The notes below the pieces were generated by a model, which did not search any database, was not told the DNA's origin, and was given only the letters and a program-made list of their open reading frames with translations. A stretch of DNA of 59,435 nt, taken from the NCBI GenBank assembly GCA_946480915.1, contig CAMLLO010000026.1, positions 1 to 59,435 on the forward strand, given 5' to 3'. This DNA is from an uncultured Sphingobacteriaceae bacterium (GTDB lineage: Bacteria > Bacteroidota > Bacteroidia > Sphingobacteriales > Sphingobacteriaceae). This document shows, in pieces, positions 7,918 to 18,600 of this stretch (position 1 is the stretch's first letter; every line of letters starts with the position of its first letter). Both the position numbers and the translations under genes were made by a program.

Positions 7918-10173
7918 TTATGAATACGCATACCTGCCATAAGCATAGGCATTGCTGTTGTCTTCTTTTGCATCGTTAAATACCACAAGTGGATTTTTTA
8001 ACTTTTTATTCTCATAAATATCCTGCAAAACTCTAAGTTGAAATCTATCAGTGAAATTATAGCGCACCAGGTAAATACTTGAATCAGAATGTTCGGCAAG
8101 GCTAAATGCATCTGCTACCTGGCCCACTGGCGAGGTGTCAACAACTATATAATCAAATCGCTCGCGAAGTTTTTCAAATAATACGTCCAGGCGGTTGTTT
8201 AACAATAATTCTGCAGGATTATCCGGCACTGTTCCACAGCCAATCACAGATAAGTTAGGAGAAAGTCCAGAAGGGTATATAATCTCATCTAAAGTCATGG
8301 AGTTGGAATTTAGGTAATCTGTAATGCCGTATTCTGATTTCAACTTTACACTTTGAAGTAAATCGGGCTTCCGGAGGTCAAACTCCATAACAACCACCCT
8401 CTTATCGGTTAAGGATAAAGTAAGTCCTAAATTGATACTGAAGAAAGTTTTCCCCTCGCCCTGAACGCTCGACGTAACTAAAAGGACCTGGTTTTGATTG
8501 GTACTGTTAAGATAATTTAAATTGCTTCGTATATATCGGAATAACTCTGAAATGGTTGTGCGGCTTCCTTTTTCTGTAACCACCGAACCAAGTTTGCCTT
8601 TATTACTTAATTCGCCTAACACCCTGGCTCCTGAAATAAATCCCAGCTCGGATGCATCCTGAACTTTCGTGTTAAATTTTTCACGGCCGTATATTACACC
8701 TGCGGGTAGAATAATTCCTATTAAAAAAGAGAACAAATAGACTAATGTGCTTTTTGGCTGTTCGGGGACAGAATTATAAGCCGGGCTATCAATTACCTGA
8801 GATGTAGGGACGGCTGCTGTTAATGAAAGCGCCGTTTCTTCCCTTTTTTGTAATAGATAATGATATAAACTTAACTTAACGTTTTGCTCACGGCTTTTTT
8901 CAAGCAAGCCCCTTTCAATTGCGGGAACCTCTCTCACCTTCGACTCGTAATGATCAAGTTTCGCTCTCAAATTATTTCCTTCTATTGTTATTCCTCTTTT
9001 GATATTCTTAACGTTTTCCTGCAAACTCCATTTAAGATTATTTATTTGCTCAGTCAGTTCAACTATCAAAGGATTACTTGCTCTATTAGTGCTAAGTAGT
9101 CTTTGCTTTTCCAGTTGTAAAGTGTTATACCTCTCGCTCAACTTTTCCAGTGTAGCGTCTTGCAAACCAAACGTACTTGGAACCAGCCCAAAACCTTTAT
9201 CAGACTGATTTAAATAAGATTCTAAGGAATTAATAATGGATAACTTCATTTCGGATGCAGCCAGTTGCTGACCATAATTTTGGGAATTAGTTAAATTCAT
9301 CTGAGCACTTGACATGAGATCGGTCACCTTATTTTGCTGTTTATAACTCTCCACATCCTGCTCAACAGAAGAAAGATCTTTTGAGAGATATTTCAACCGG
9401 TTATCGATAAAGCTTATCGTGTTTCTTGCGATAGTATTCTTATTTATTACATTCTCGTAATTATACGTTTCGATCAGTTTGCTGAGAATATCAATACCCC
9501 GCTGAGGGACTTCGTCTATCATACTTATCACGATAGTATTTGCGTCCTTTACCACCGGAACTATGTTGAGTTTGAAAAGACTGAATGATTCAGCCATTTT
9601 TGACAGGTTTTTGAATCTGATGGTTACTGGTTGATGATCTTTGGTAAATGCAGGGCCTTTTACTACACGAACAGTATAGTCTGGGTTATGGATAACCTGA
9701 TTAAAACGATATATAGTTTTTTTCTCTCCGTCTTGGATTATGAATTTACTGTCACCTAGAATTTGAATGCTTATTTCTTTCATAGGTGCTTTATTAGAAA
9801 GCTTTGACACAACAACTTTTATAGGTAGCGTATTTCCATAGAGCTCTACGCTGTTTAATAAATTTTTCTGCGAATAGCTTGTTTCTAAAGACAACTCTTT
9901 TAAAACTTTATAAATTAAATCTCTTGAACGTAATACCTCCATCTCGTTGGCAACCGTTTTTGCAGTTTTAAACATTTCCAGATCGCTAAAAGCGGTTCCT
10001 TTTAACATACCCTCTCCTTTGGCATCGTCCTGGACTAAAAGTGTACTACTAATTTTGTATTGAGCGGGAGTATACTTGACGTAGAGAAACGCCAGAGATA
10101 AGCAACAAATCAGGGTTAGAGCAAAAGCTTCCCAATGATTAAGGTACTTGGTTAAATCTTTTAGAGTTTTCAT
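7918..10173 (-). CDS. Wzc-like polysaccharide co-polymerase with C-terminal tyrosine autokinase
   Basis: A 751-residue single-chain Wzz plus BY-kinase protein. The first membrane helix is near residues 15-33 (FALTLICCLSLAFLYVKY). A long periplasmic coiled-coil region rich in L, Q and K follows to about residue 470. The second helix is near 480-500 (TLVYLFSFLIGIILPAGVIY). The cytoplasmic kinase has Walker A VTSSVQGEGKTFFSINLGL, the A' motif VVVMEFDLRKPDLL and Walker B FDYIVVDTSPVG. The protein ends in a tyrosine cluster (NAYAYGRYAYS), the usual autophosphorylation tail. Such proteins set chain length and couple Wzy polymerisation to export through Wza. It lies 52 bases downstream of the export lipoprotein gene. 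No matching low-molecular-weight tyrosine phosphatase is seen in the window. Confidence 0.92.
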   Translation of the reverse strand: MKTLKDLTKYLNHWEAFALTLICCLSLAFLYVKYTPAQYKISSTLLVQDDAKGEGMLKGTAFSDLEMFKTAKTVANEMEVLRSRDLIYKVLKELSLETSYSQKNLLNSVELYGNTLPIKVVVSKLSNKAPMKEISIQILGDSKFIIQDGEKKTIYRFNQVIHNPDYTVRVVKGPAFTKDHQPVTIRFKNLSKMAESFSLFKLNIVPVVKDANTIVISMIDEVPQRGIDILSKLIETYNYENVINKNTIARNTISFIDNRLKYLSKDLSSVEQDVESYKQQNKVTDLMSSAQMNLTNSQNYGQQLAASEMKLSIINSLESYLNQSDKGFGLVPSTFGLQDATLEKLSERYNTLQLEKQRLLSTNRASNPLIVELTEQINNLKWSLQENVKNIKRGITIEGNNLRAKLDHYESKVREVPAIERGLLEKSREQNVKLSLYHYLLQKREETALSLTAAVPTSQVIDSPAYNSVPEQPKSTLVYLFSFLIGIILPAGVIYGREKFNTKVQDASELGFISGARVLGELSNKGKLGSVVTEKGSRTTISELFRYIRSNLNYLNSTNQNQVLLVTSSVQGEGKTFFSINLGLTLSLTDKRVVVMEFDLRKPDLLQSVKLKSEYGITDYLNSNSMTLDEIIYPSGLSPNLSVIGCGTVPDNPAELLLNNRLDVLFEKLRERFDYIVVDTSPVGQVADAFSLAEHSDSSIYLVRYNFTDRFQLRVLQDIYENKKLKNPLVVFNDAKEDNSNAYAYGRYAYS

Positions 10174-10225
10174 TGGATTTGTTTTAGATGAACATCATAA
10201 AATTGATTAGAAATTTAAATTCAGA

Positions 10226-10993
10226 CTATCTGTTTATAAAAGTAGTGGCCAACACTGCAACCGCGGATATTGTTGCCACCACTAATGGCATTAATCTGTT
10301 ATTTGCGTTGTATTCCAGCGATTTAGACTTGTCTGGTTCAACATATACTACATCGTTTTGCTTCAGGTAGAAGTAGGGCGACTGGAAGACTTCTTGTTTA
10401 TTTAAATTCATTCGAACCATGGTCCGTTTACCGTCAACTTTTCGGATAACCAATACATTTTCGCGCTTTCCGTACGGCGTCATATCCCCTGCCATGCCAA
10501 GCGCCTGCAGAAGATCAACCTGTTCGTTTGATATTGTGAATGTTGCTGGCTTGTTAACCTCTCCAATAACGGTAATTCGGAAATTAAGAAACTGAACAGT
10601 GACGATAGAATTCTTAACATACTTATCAAGTTTTTTAGAAATCATATTCTGAGCCTGCTCAAGGGTTAAGCCCTTAACCTGGGTGAGGCCAATAACCGGG
10701 AAGTTGACCTCTCCTTTATTATTCACCCGATAGCCTTCCTTTTCGTACATGGCACTACCATTTTTAATGCTGTTTGAATTGAACGCAAACAACACGTTCG
10801 ATTCTGTACTCTGGGTATTTATGGTGATATTGAGTAAATCACTTTCCTGGATTTTAGGTTCTACATCATTTAGAATTGCTGTGTTCTCTTTAGATTTATC
10901 CGAGAGGTCGCTAAAGTAGACCAGATTTCTTTTTGATGAGCAAGCACTAAATGCTATCAGGCAAACAGTACTTAATAGGTAAATTTTTTTCAT
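10226..10993 (-). CDS. Outer-membrane polysaccharide export lipoprotein (Wza/OPX-like)
   Basis: A 255-residue protein from ATG 10993. A TTG nine bases further upstream is in frame but less likely. The N-terminus MKKIYLLSTVCLIAFSACSS is a lipoprotein signal with a cysteine at about residue 18. A polysaccharide export domain follows (VEPKIQESDLLNITINTQ and EGYRVNNKGEVNFPVIG), then a SLBB-like part (ITVIGEVNKPATFTI, VDLLQALGMAGDMTPYGKRE). The C-terminus is a short hydrophobic segment (LVVATISAVAVLATTFIN), seen in many Bacteroidota OPX proteins. It should form the outer-membrane exit port with the Wzc-like partner encoded next. It is the first gene of the capsule operon. Confidence 0.88.
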   Translation of the reverse strand: MKKIYLLSTVCLIAFSACSSKRNLVYFSDLSDKSKENTAILNDVEPKIQESDLLNITINTQSTESNVLFAFNSNSIKNGSAMYEKEGYRVNNKGEVNFPVIGLTQVKGLTLEQAQNMISKKLDKYVKNSIVTVQFLNFRITVIGEVNKPATFTISNEQVDLLQALGMAGDMTPYGKRENVLVIRKVDGKRTMVRMNLNKQEVFQSPYFYLKQNDVVYVEPDKSKSLEYNANNRLMPLVVATISAVAVLATTFINR

Positions 10994-11036
10994 CACGTTC
11001 AAGTGTTTTTTAATGAATCTTTATAAATAACATGAT

Positions 11037-11044
11037 CAAATTTA
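11037..11044 (-). promoter_or_regulatory. Putative -7 promoter element of the capsule operon
   Basis: On the minus strand the bases read TAAATTTG, an exact match to the Bacteroidota -7 consensus TAnnTTTG, 43 bases upstream of the export lipoprotein ATG. About 21 bases further upstream is a T-rich GGTTTTTC in place of a clean TTTG -33 box. A small stem-loop (AACCGT/ACGGTT, 11064-11081) overlaps that -33 region. Confidence 0.5.
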
Positions 11045-11347
11045 CACACTTATTGAAAAGAAAAACCGTTTTCTGACGGTTGTAACGCCAATTGTAAAGT
11101 ATTCACAATCACCTTCACATATCAGTAAAATATGCTTCACAAATTCATAAAAAGACGATCGTAAGTGTGCAATTTTTACTCCTTTATAAATTTTTATCAG
11201 TGACCTTAGTTTTTTTAACTCATTGTAAAATCAAAAACTTGGTCTAAAAATTTCACACTAAAACCATACTGAAACGACACAGGTTTACACAGGAGATAAA
11301 GAATTTTCTGGAAGATTGGCGGAATTGGTTAGTGGGAATTTCGGTCA
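11045..11347. other. Non-coding upstream region of capsule operon
   Basis: AT-rich stretch between the capsule promoter and the terminator hairpin of the HTH gene. Apart from the stem-loop at 11064-11081 and the possible -33 region, I see no gene and no convincing repeat here. Confidence 0.5.
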
Positions 11348-11373
11348 CTACCATCTACTGGCGTAGATGGTAG
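11348..11373 (-). terminator. Perfect 11-bp hairpin downstream of HTH gene
   Basis: The arms CTACCATCTAC and GTAGATGGTAG pair perfectly around a four-base loop, 6 bases after the HTH gene's stop. No U-tract follows, so it may end the transcript in a factor-assisted way or protect the 3' end. Confidence 0.55.
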
Positions 11374-11379
11374 AATGAA

Positions 11380-11730
11380 TTACATAGTAGCTGAAGGCTC
11401 TATATTGTGTATTAAAAAATCATTGTGCTTTTCAAGGAGGGTGATGTATTTGTTGCGCCAGTAATTTACTGATTCCAGCTCTTCGGCATCTATATCCATC
11501 ACCTTTCGTTGATTATTGTGCAGTGTCGTACGGTCGAACATGTCAGGAAATTCAGCTGAAAAATCGTGATTCAAAACTTCGCCGATTTTATATATAATTT
11601 CCCTGCTCAGACTTTCCTGGGTAAACCAGTTGTATATTGATCGTCTGCTAACTTTTAGTTTTCTTGAGAGTTCGCTAATACTAATGTGATTGCGTCGTAT
11701 AACTAGCTCTACTATTTCACCATTTTGCAT
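11380..11730 (-). CDS. Small helix-turn-helix DNA-binding protein
   Basis: A 116-residue protein from ATG 11730 (a GTG six bases upstream is also in frame). Residues of about 5-55 look like a Cro/Xre-type or phage-repressor-like helix-turn-helix, with ISISELSRKLKVSRRSIYNW as the two-helix core. The rest is polar, with a possible short helical tail (NYWRNKYITLLEKHNDFL). No enzyme or sensor domain is seen. It sits alone, reads toward the capsule operon and is separated from it by a strong hairpin. That placement, frequent for capsule regulators in Bacteroidota, suggests control of the capsule locus, but this is inference from position only. Confidence 0.65.
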   Translation of the reverse strand: MQNGEIVELVIRRNHISISELSRKLKVSRRSIYNWFTQESLSREIIYKIGEVLNHDFSAEFPDMFDRTTLHNNQRKVMDIDAEELESVNYWRNKYITLLEKHNDFLIHNIEPSATM

Positions 11731-12523
11731 AACCACTAATTAAATATTCAAAAATTAATAAATTACTAATAACCAGCATGAATGCCGGACATTAAAACAA
11801 GCAAGTTGCTGCGCGGGAAATGCTGGGATGCTTATCTAATCAATACACAGCCCCTTTAACCTGCACATTCATTTTTTATGATATTATATAGGTATTATAC
11901 AAGTGTTTTTATACTGTAATGGGCGCCCCGGTGAAAATAGGTGATCGAAACTGGTACTGCAGCGATGGTTCATTGTGATAGAGAGAGTTTGCATAAGTTT
12001 TCTTTTTGAATAGGTTAACGTTTTTTCTGTTACGAATTTGTTTCTTACATATAGCCTTCTTCAGGTTACAAGTACGCTGTATTCAATAAAATTTCTTACA
12101 ATTTTCGGATGCTTGAGGAGTGGGTAGATAAAAGTATTCATAGCTCAATATTTATTTAATAATGCAGGATGTAAATATCAGAAGCACCGAATACTGGTAG
12201 ACTGACCATCATTAACCAGATACCTGATTCTCGTCAATATGGAAAAATTGTAATACTAAGATAATGAGATAGTTACAAAATACAGAAAAAATACTAAAAA
12301 GAAAATTGTTGTTTTTAGGCAGATTTTAGTTTTCGTGATGTGAAATTCTTGTGAATCTAACTTTCTGGTATGGTCTTCACGAAACTGCACCGAGGTTTAC
12401 GGCCGAGTGAAAGAACTGGACAGAAATTCCACGATTGTATATAGAATCTTCACTCAATCCACAATATTTTCAGCTAGTTTTTCATATGTAAAGCTGTAAA
12501 CTTGGGTGCCAGGCTGGCCCTTT
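11731..12523. other. Long non-coding interval
   Basis: About 790 bases of AT-rich DNA between the HTH gene and the terminator of the 2,177-residue giant gene. It should contain the HTH promoter, but I find no exact TAnnTTTG near its start. No coding frame with a recognisable product and no clear repeat was seen. Confidence 0.4.
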
Positions 12524-12566
12524 AAAAAAAGCAGAAAGGGCATTCAATTATTTGACACCCTTTCTG
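12524..12566 (-). terminator. Intrinsic terminator of the second giant gene
   Basis: The arms CAGAAAGGG and CCCTTTCTG pair around a 17-base loop and are followed on the minus strand by CTTTTTTT. This is a standard hairpin plus U-tract, 93 bases after the stop at 12659. Confidence 0.72.
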
Positions 12567-12658
12567 TATTTTATAATTGCAACACCGTTTATTTGAAACC
12601 AGATGATTCACCATGTTTTTATTACGATGAATCATCACTTCTTCTGCGATCTTGCCTA

Positions 12659-15600
12659 TTATTTTATTATCACCTTGCCAGAATATTGATTATTCAGAAT
12701 TATGGAATAGATGCCACCGGCAAATGCCTGACTTAAAACAATATCTATATGACCGGTATCGTTTTTAAGGAATTTTGAATAAACAACCCGTCCCATCAGA
12801 TCAATTAATCTCAATTCCACATCCTTACCAATCAACCCCGACCTGGTCACAATAGTAAATTTTTCGTTCGTTACCGGGTTAGGATAAATAAGAGTAGTTA
12901 CTACCTCGTCCTTATCCCTGAACCCGTCAAGTTTAAGTGTGTTTCCCTCTTTATTCAGAGCAATCTGATTCGTAGTAAAGTTTTGTATTTCTGTTGCACT
13001 TAATGCTCTGCTGTATATTTTAAAGCCGTCAATAGAGCCTCTAAACATCGGGTCGCTAAACTGAGATTTGCCCAAATAATTCTGCGTAGTACTGCCAATG
13101 GTAGAAGGCTTGATAGTAACGCCGGTATTTGAGGCAACAGCAGTTCCATTGATATACATTGTGCAGGTATTTCCGGATTGGGTAATAGCAAAATGCGCCC
13201 AGGTATTAAGTGGCAGGGTATAAGTAAAACTCACCTGCTGCTCCGATCCTCCGTTCTTAATTGCATAGCGCATAATGTTAGCAGTTCCTGCCTGGATGGT
13301 TAAGAACATATACTTACTGGTCCCGGTACCAAAATCAAATACCCGCATCCAGTTAGATTTAACATCCATTCTTACCCAGGTGGATATGGTAAAATCGTTT
13401 AATGAACTTACAATCCCGGTTGGTAAGGTAGCATAAGCTGTTGAAGTTCCGTCCAGCTTAAGCGCAGATCCGGAAAGGCCGGTATCGCGGGTAGCTGTGG
13501 TCTGCAGAGTAGCGTGATTAGCTCCCCAGCTATCAATGCCACGCGTCCCACTTGACTCGTCAAATTTCAGGTAAGTGATTTGCCCCGTATTTGGCGTTGC
13601 TACCGCTTCGGCACTATTCGGGTTTTCCCCAAGAGAGTTGCTAGCAGACACTACGTAGTAATAGGTGCTTCCATTACTGACATTGGCATCAGTAAATGAG
13701 GTAGCCGTAACCGTTCCGATAGTGGTATAAGGTCCACCTGAAGTAGTTGAACGTTTAACATTGTAGCTTAAGTTCTGAATCGGGTCCCATTCGATGATAT
13801 TTTTAGCATCGCCTGCAGCCACTATCACATTGTTTACGATGGTGTAGACTGTTAAAGTAATACTTTGTGAACCGCTTATGGTTCCGTTGGAAGCCGTTAA
13901 AGCTACCGCAAAGGCACCATATGTTGCAGGAGTGCCTGATATTACGCCAGTACTGGCATTTAAACTTAAACCAGCAGGCAGGCCAGTTGCCGTAAAATTG
14001 GTTAACGACGTGTTACTGGTAATGCTATATGTAAATGGTGTGCCCATTACCGCAGTTGGCGCAGTATTATTCGTAATAAGAACTGTTAACACTTGTGTTT
14101 GTGATGAGGCTGGTGCGTAAACGTTATCTCCAGCCTGTGCAGCTGTAATGGTTGTAGTTCCGGTACCAAGAATATGAACCTTACCATTCACTATAGTTGC
14201 AACTGATTCATCCGAACTGCTGTAGGTTACCGTAAGGCCTGAAGAGGCTGTAGCTGAAGGATTAAAATCTGCATCCCTCAGCAGTTTTGTTCCAATTGCA
14301 GCAAAACTGATCGTCTGGGCTTGTTTAACCGTTAAGGTCTGCGTTTGCGTTTGTGCAGGCCAGTAAACCTCATTTCCTGGCTGTGAAGCAGTAATGGTTG
14401 CAGTTCCGGTAGCAACGATATGAACCTTGCCACTAACTATGCTCGCTACTGCTTCATTTGAACTGGTATAGGTTATCGGAAGTCCGGAAGAAACGGTCGC
14501 TGGCTCAAAGTCCGCATCGCCCGTTGCTTTCTGGGCTGTAGCATTCATTGTGATCGTTTGACTTAAATAACTTGCAGCAATTTCTGATGCAGTTAAAGCC
14601 TTGCCGAATATCTTAAACTCATCAATAGAGCCCTTAAACATTGGGTCATTAAATTGCGATTTGCCCAGATAATTCAAATTAGTGCTTCCTATTGTAGACG
14701 GCTTAATGGTTACAGCAGTATTCGTAGCCACCAAAGCTCCGTTAATATACATGCTACAGGTGCTTCCGGACTGGGTAATAGCAAAATGCGTCCAGGTATT
14801 AAGCGGCAGGGTATAATTAAAACTTACTAACTGCTCCGCTCCCCCATTCTTAATAGCATAACGCATTATATTGGCCGTTCCGGCCTGGATCGTTAAAAAC
14901 ATATACTTGCTGGTTCCTGTACCAAAGTCGAACACCCTCATCCAATTACTTTTAGCATCCATTCTTACCCAGCTGGAAATGGTGAAGTCGTTTAGCGTAC
15001 TTACAATCCCGGTAGGTAAGGTAGCATACGAAGTAGCTGTGCCATCCAGCTTAAGCGCAGAGCCTGCACGACCTGCATCGCGTGTTGCTGTTGCCTGTAA
15101 AGTACCATGATTTGTTCCCCAGGTATCTGTTGCCTGAGTGCCACTTGCCTCATTAAATCTATAAAGTGTTTGGCCAATGGCACGTGCGTCCATTAAAACC
15201 ACATCATTTCCGTCGCCTCCTACATAGGTTAGGATGAAACTGTAGCCACCAACCGTAATCGAAGACCACTCTGGCAAGCCATTGAATGTACCTGATACAG
15301 CTGCTGTTCCTGTGTTGCTGATTAGTGTATAGTTGGTTCCGAAAGGTAAGGTTCCTGCAGCGCCTGTAATTGTTAAGTTAGGACTATTAAGCGTGACACT
15401 GCCTACAATGATCTTATCGCCAGTACTGTCGGCAAGATTAATTTCTGCCGTGTAAGTAGCGTCTGCATTCATCGTAAGCGTTCCTACTTTAAGCGTACCA
15501 ATCTTTAAAAATCCAGGTTCCAGTATTGCCCCTGCTCCGCTACCGGTTCCAATCGTAGCCGAGGACTGAGTTACTCCAAAACCTCCCAGAGCACCTTCTT

Positions 15601-18600
15601 GTATAATTACCGGACTGCCAAAAACGCCAGTGGTTGGATTATTATTTATCAACAACTTCCCTTTTTTTACAGTAGTAGTTCCGCCGTACGCTTGATTTCC
15701 CCACATTTCTAAAGTACCTGTACCTACCTTTTCAACCGTCAGACCGGTGCCATTAGCATTAATGGTTCCGCCATAGCTGGAATACGTATTCAGAGCACCG
15801 ATACTGATAACCGGGGCACCACCCGCATCTGCACGGATATAACCGCGACCGTTAAGAGCCCCAAAATTGAGTGTTCCGCTTGCAAAACCAATACCCTGAC
15901 AATCAATACCATTCGCATCTAAAAGCCAGGTTGCATTTGCACTTCCGGAATTGGGGGTTACAAAGCGAACCCTTTGTTTGCCACTTCTTAGTTTTGAGAT
16001 AAAGGTACCCGAGAACTGACTATTGTCACCCGCCAGATTAATGCCCGCATAATCATTTCCGTCATGCTGCACTGTACCAGAGCCTAATAGTTTTCCGTAA
16101 AGAGTTATAGAATAAATATCTTCATACATATAACTTCTGTTTCCTGGCAATACTTCTATGTCGTTATACAATTTGAGGTTAGCACCGGCAGTAGCTTGCA
16201 GTGCACCTCCGTTCAATTGGATCTTGCCTATTCCCAAAGGCCCTCCTGTGGGATTGCTTGCAGTTCCGGTTCCATCGCCTGCGGCAGCTAGTGTACCACT
16301 GACAATCACGGTGTTCCCCGAATAAGTATTAGTGCTTCCCTTAACATATAAAACCGCCGGCCCCGATTTCATTAAAGAACCTGTGCCGCTTATCGCGCCA
16401 CTCAAAACAATATCACTGGTTGTGTTTGCATTTAACTGATTGGTTAGCTGCAGCGGAGTAGTTAAAGTTTGATTGGCTGATGAATTGTTAACCAGATCAT
16501 TCTTTAAGGTTAAGGCGTTTCCTGAGATAGTATACCCTATAGCATCTGAAGCAAATTGAATTCTCGAGGCTACCAAACCAGTAATATCATTGGTTAGAAG
16601 ACTATCCCCTGCCGCACCAAAAGTTAAAATAGTTGGATTTACAGGAAGGGCATTTTCGACCCAGTTAGCTGCCAGGTTCAGATTGGTGGTAGTCGTTGTT
16701 GGTTTCCAGGTTCTGGTACTGGCTCCGGGAACACCAAATGCTTCAGCTGAATTAGCGCTTTCGAGGGTATTACCCATGGATGATACGACATAATAATAGG
16801 GACTTCCGCTGGTAACGCCCGTATCTGTATAGCTCGTGGTTGAAACAGTAGCTATAAGAGTATACGGACCTCCGCTCACCGTTCCTCTTTTTACTTTATA
16901 GGTTACAGCACCCGATGCTGTATTCCAACTTAAACCAATGGAGTTGCTATTATTAACTACCACGGGTGTTGAAGGTATAGCTGGCGGCACCGATGCTGAA
17001 ACCACACTGGAGTTTCCGCTTTCCAATGTTCCTGATAAGGCCGTTACCACATAGTAGTTGCTCACCTCTGGCTGCGGATTTACATCCATAAATGATGTTC
17101 CGACAATACCGGTTTGCAGGGCAGTAAAAGGACCGCTGGATGAAAGTGACCGCTTTAACGTATAGCTTGTAGCGTTGGCAACAGCAGACCACGAAATGTT
17201 AATACGCGTTACATTATTTACGGCCGCGCTTACTCCTGATGGTGCTGCAGGAGCTACATTATTGTTTACATTAAGGACCAACATGGCTGTACCTGTTCCG
17301 CTTGCATTTGTAGCTCCCAAAGTAATCAGCGATTGTCCTATTGTAGTTGGTGTGCCGGAAATAACCCCCGTAGATGAATTAATACTAAGTCCGCCAGGCA
17401 GGCCGCTTGCACTAAAAATAGTTGGACTAGCACTGGCTGTAATGCTGTAGTTGAAAGACGCCCCCAGGGTAGCTGCGGCAGTGGTAGCGCTGCTGATCTC
17501 AGGTGAGCCGGTTGGAGCAGTTTGACTATAAGCGACATTACTAAATGTGGCGGTATTAAGCGCCGATGTATTATTTGAAATGGTATAAAAGCCTGCATAC
17601 AAATCAGTTGGAAAGCCTGTTGCCGAATACCAGCAATTAAGATTGGTCCAGTTAGTGCCGTCCTGAGAATGGTATGTGAAAATACGTGTACCAACACGTT
17701 CAATTTTTAACCACCAGGGTGCTTTGGGCTGCCAATGCTTCCCTATTCCACCTGTAGCGTTAAGGTAAATATCCCAAAAAGTGGAACCTGCCGTTAGTGA
17801 TTCGCGTAACATGACGCCGCATCCTCCGGTGGTAAGCGACATATTCTCAACTTTAACCACCAACCCGGCATCACCACTAATTTTCTTGAAAGTAAAATTG
17901 AAAGCCGTACTCGTAGACGTTCCGGCGCCCTTAAGTGTCCAGCTACCGTTGCTGTACGAGGCGCTGCCTGCTAAGCCGGTATTTCCGATATCGATATTGG
18001 TAAGGTTGCTAACTGTTTGGACATGATCAGCAGGATAATATACCTGGGGCAAACTAACTGCCGTAGAAGTATCTGATGATTTCAGATACAGGAAATCACC
18101 TCCTGCAGGGGAATAATTGGTTGCTCCGGTCTGCATTAATGCTGCCCTCATCCTGTCTGTTTGTGGGGTAGATATTCCTTTACGTACATTATAAGCGCTG
18201 TAGATCAGGTTAGTCATATCTCCCGCCCTTGCTCCGGGTTGTATGCCCCAACTGGTCCAATAACTTGCGTAACCACCAAAGGGAATATAGGTCATAGTAG
18301 CTCCGTCAAAAGCGTATTTATGATACAATTCGCCAATAGCCAGCACCCGGTTGCCAAGCTCAGAAAACATATCAACTTTCTGTTTATAGGCAACTTCTGC
18401 CCCCCAGGCAAGGGCTGCTGCCTGTACTCGCCAGTGATCATCCCGGCCCGTGTCTCCTACTTCGCCATTGGCAAGGGAGTTACGCATACCGCCCCCGGCA
18501 TCCATCCGATAAACTTCAATCGCCTGGTTAAACTTAGTTGCATCATTACAAAAAACTGATGCAGCAAGGGCTATTTTTAGCTGGAGAGCACCTTTGTTCT

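Noticed and set aside
7770..7979. 69-codon plus-strand frame across the wzc-like 3' end
   Set aside because: It runs antisense into the kinase C-terminus and through the hairpin; no coding evidence.
12506..12736. 76-codon plus-strand frame at the 3' end of the giant gene
   Set aside because: It overlaps the terminator hairpin and the giant gene's C-terminus and shows no domain.
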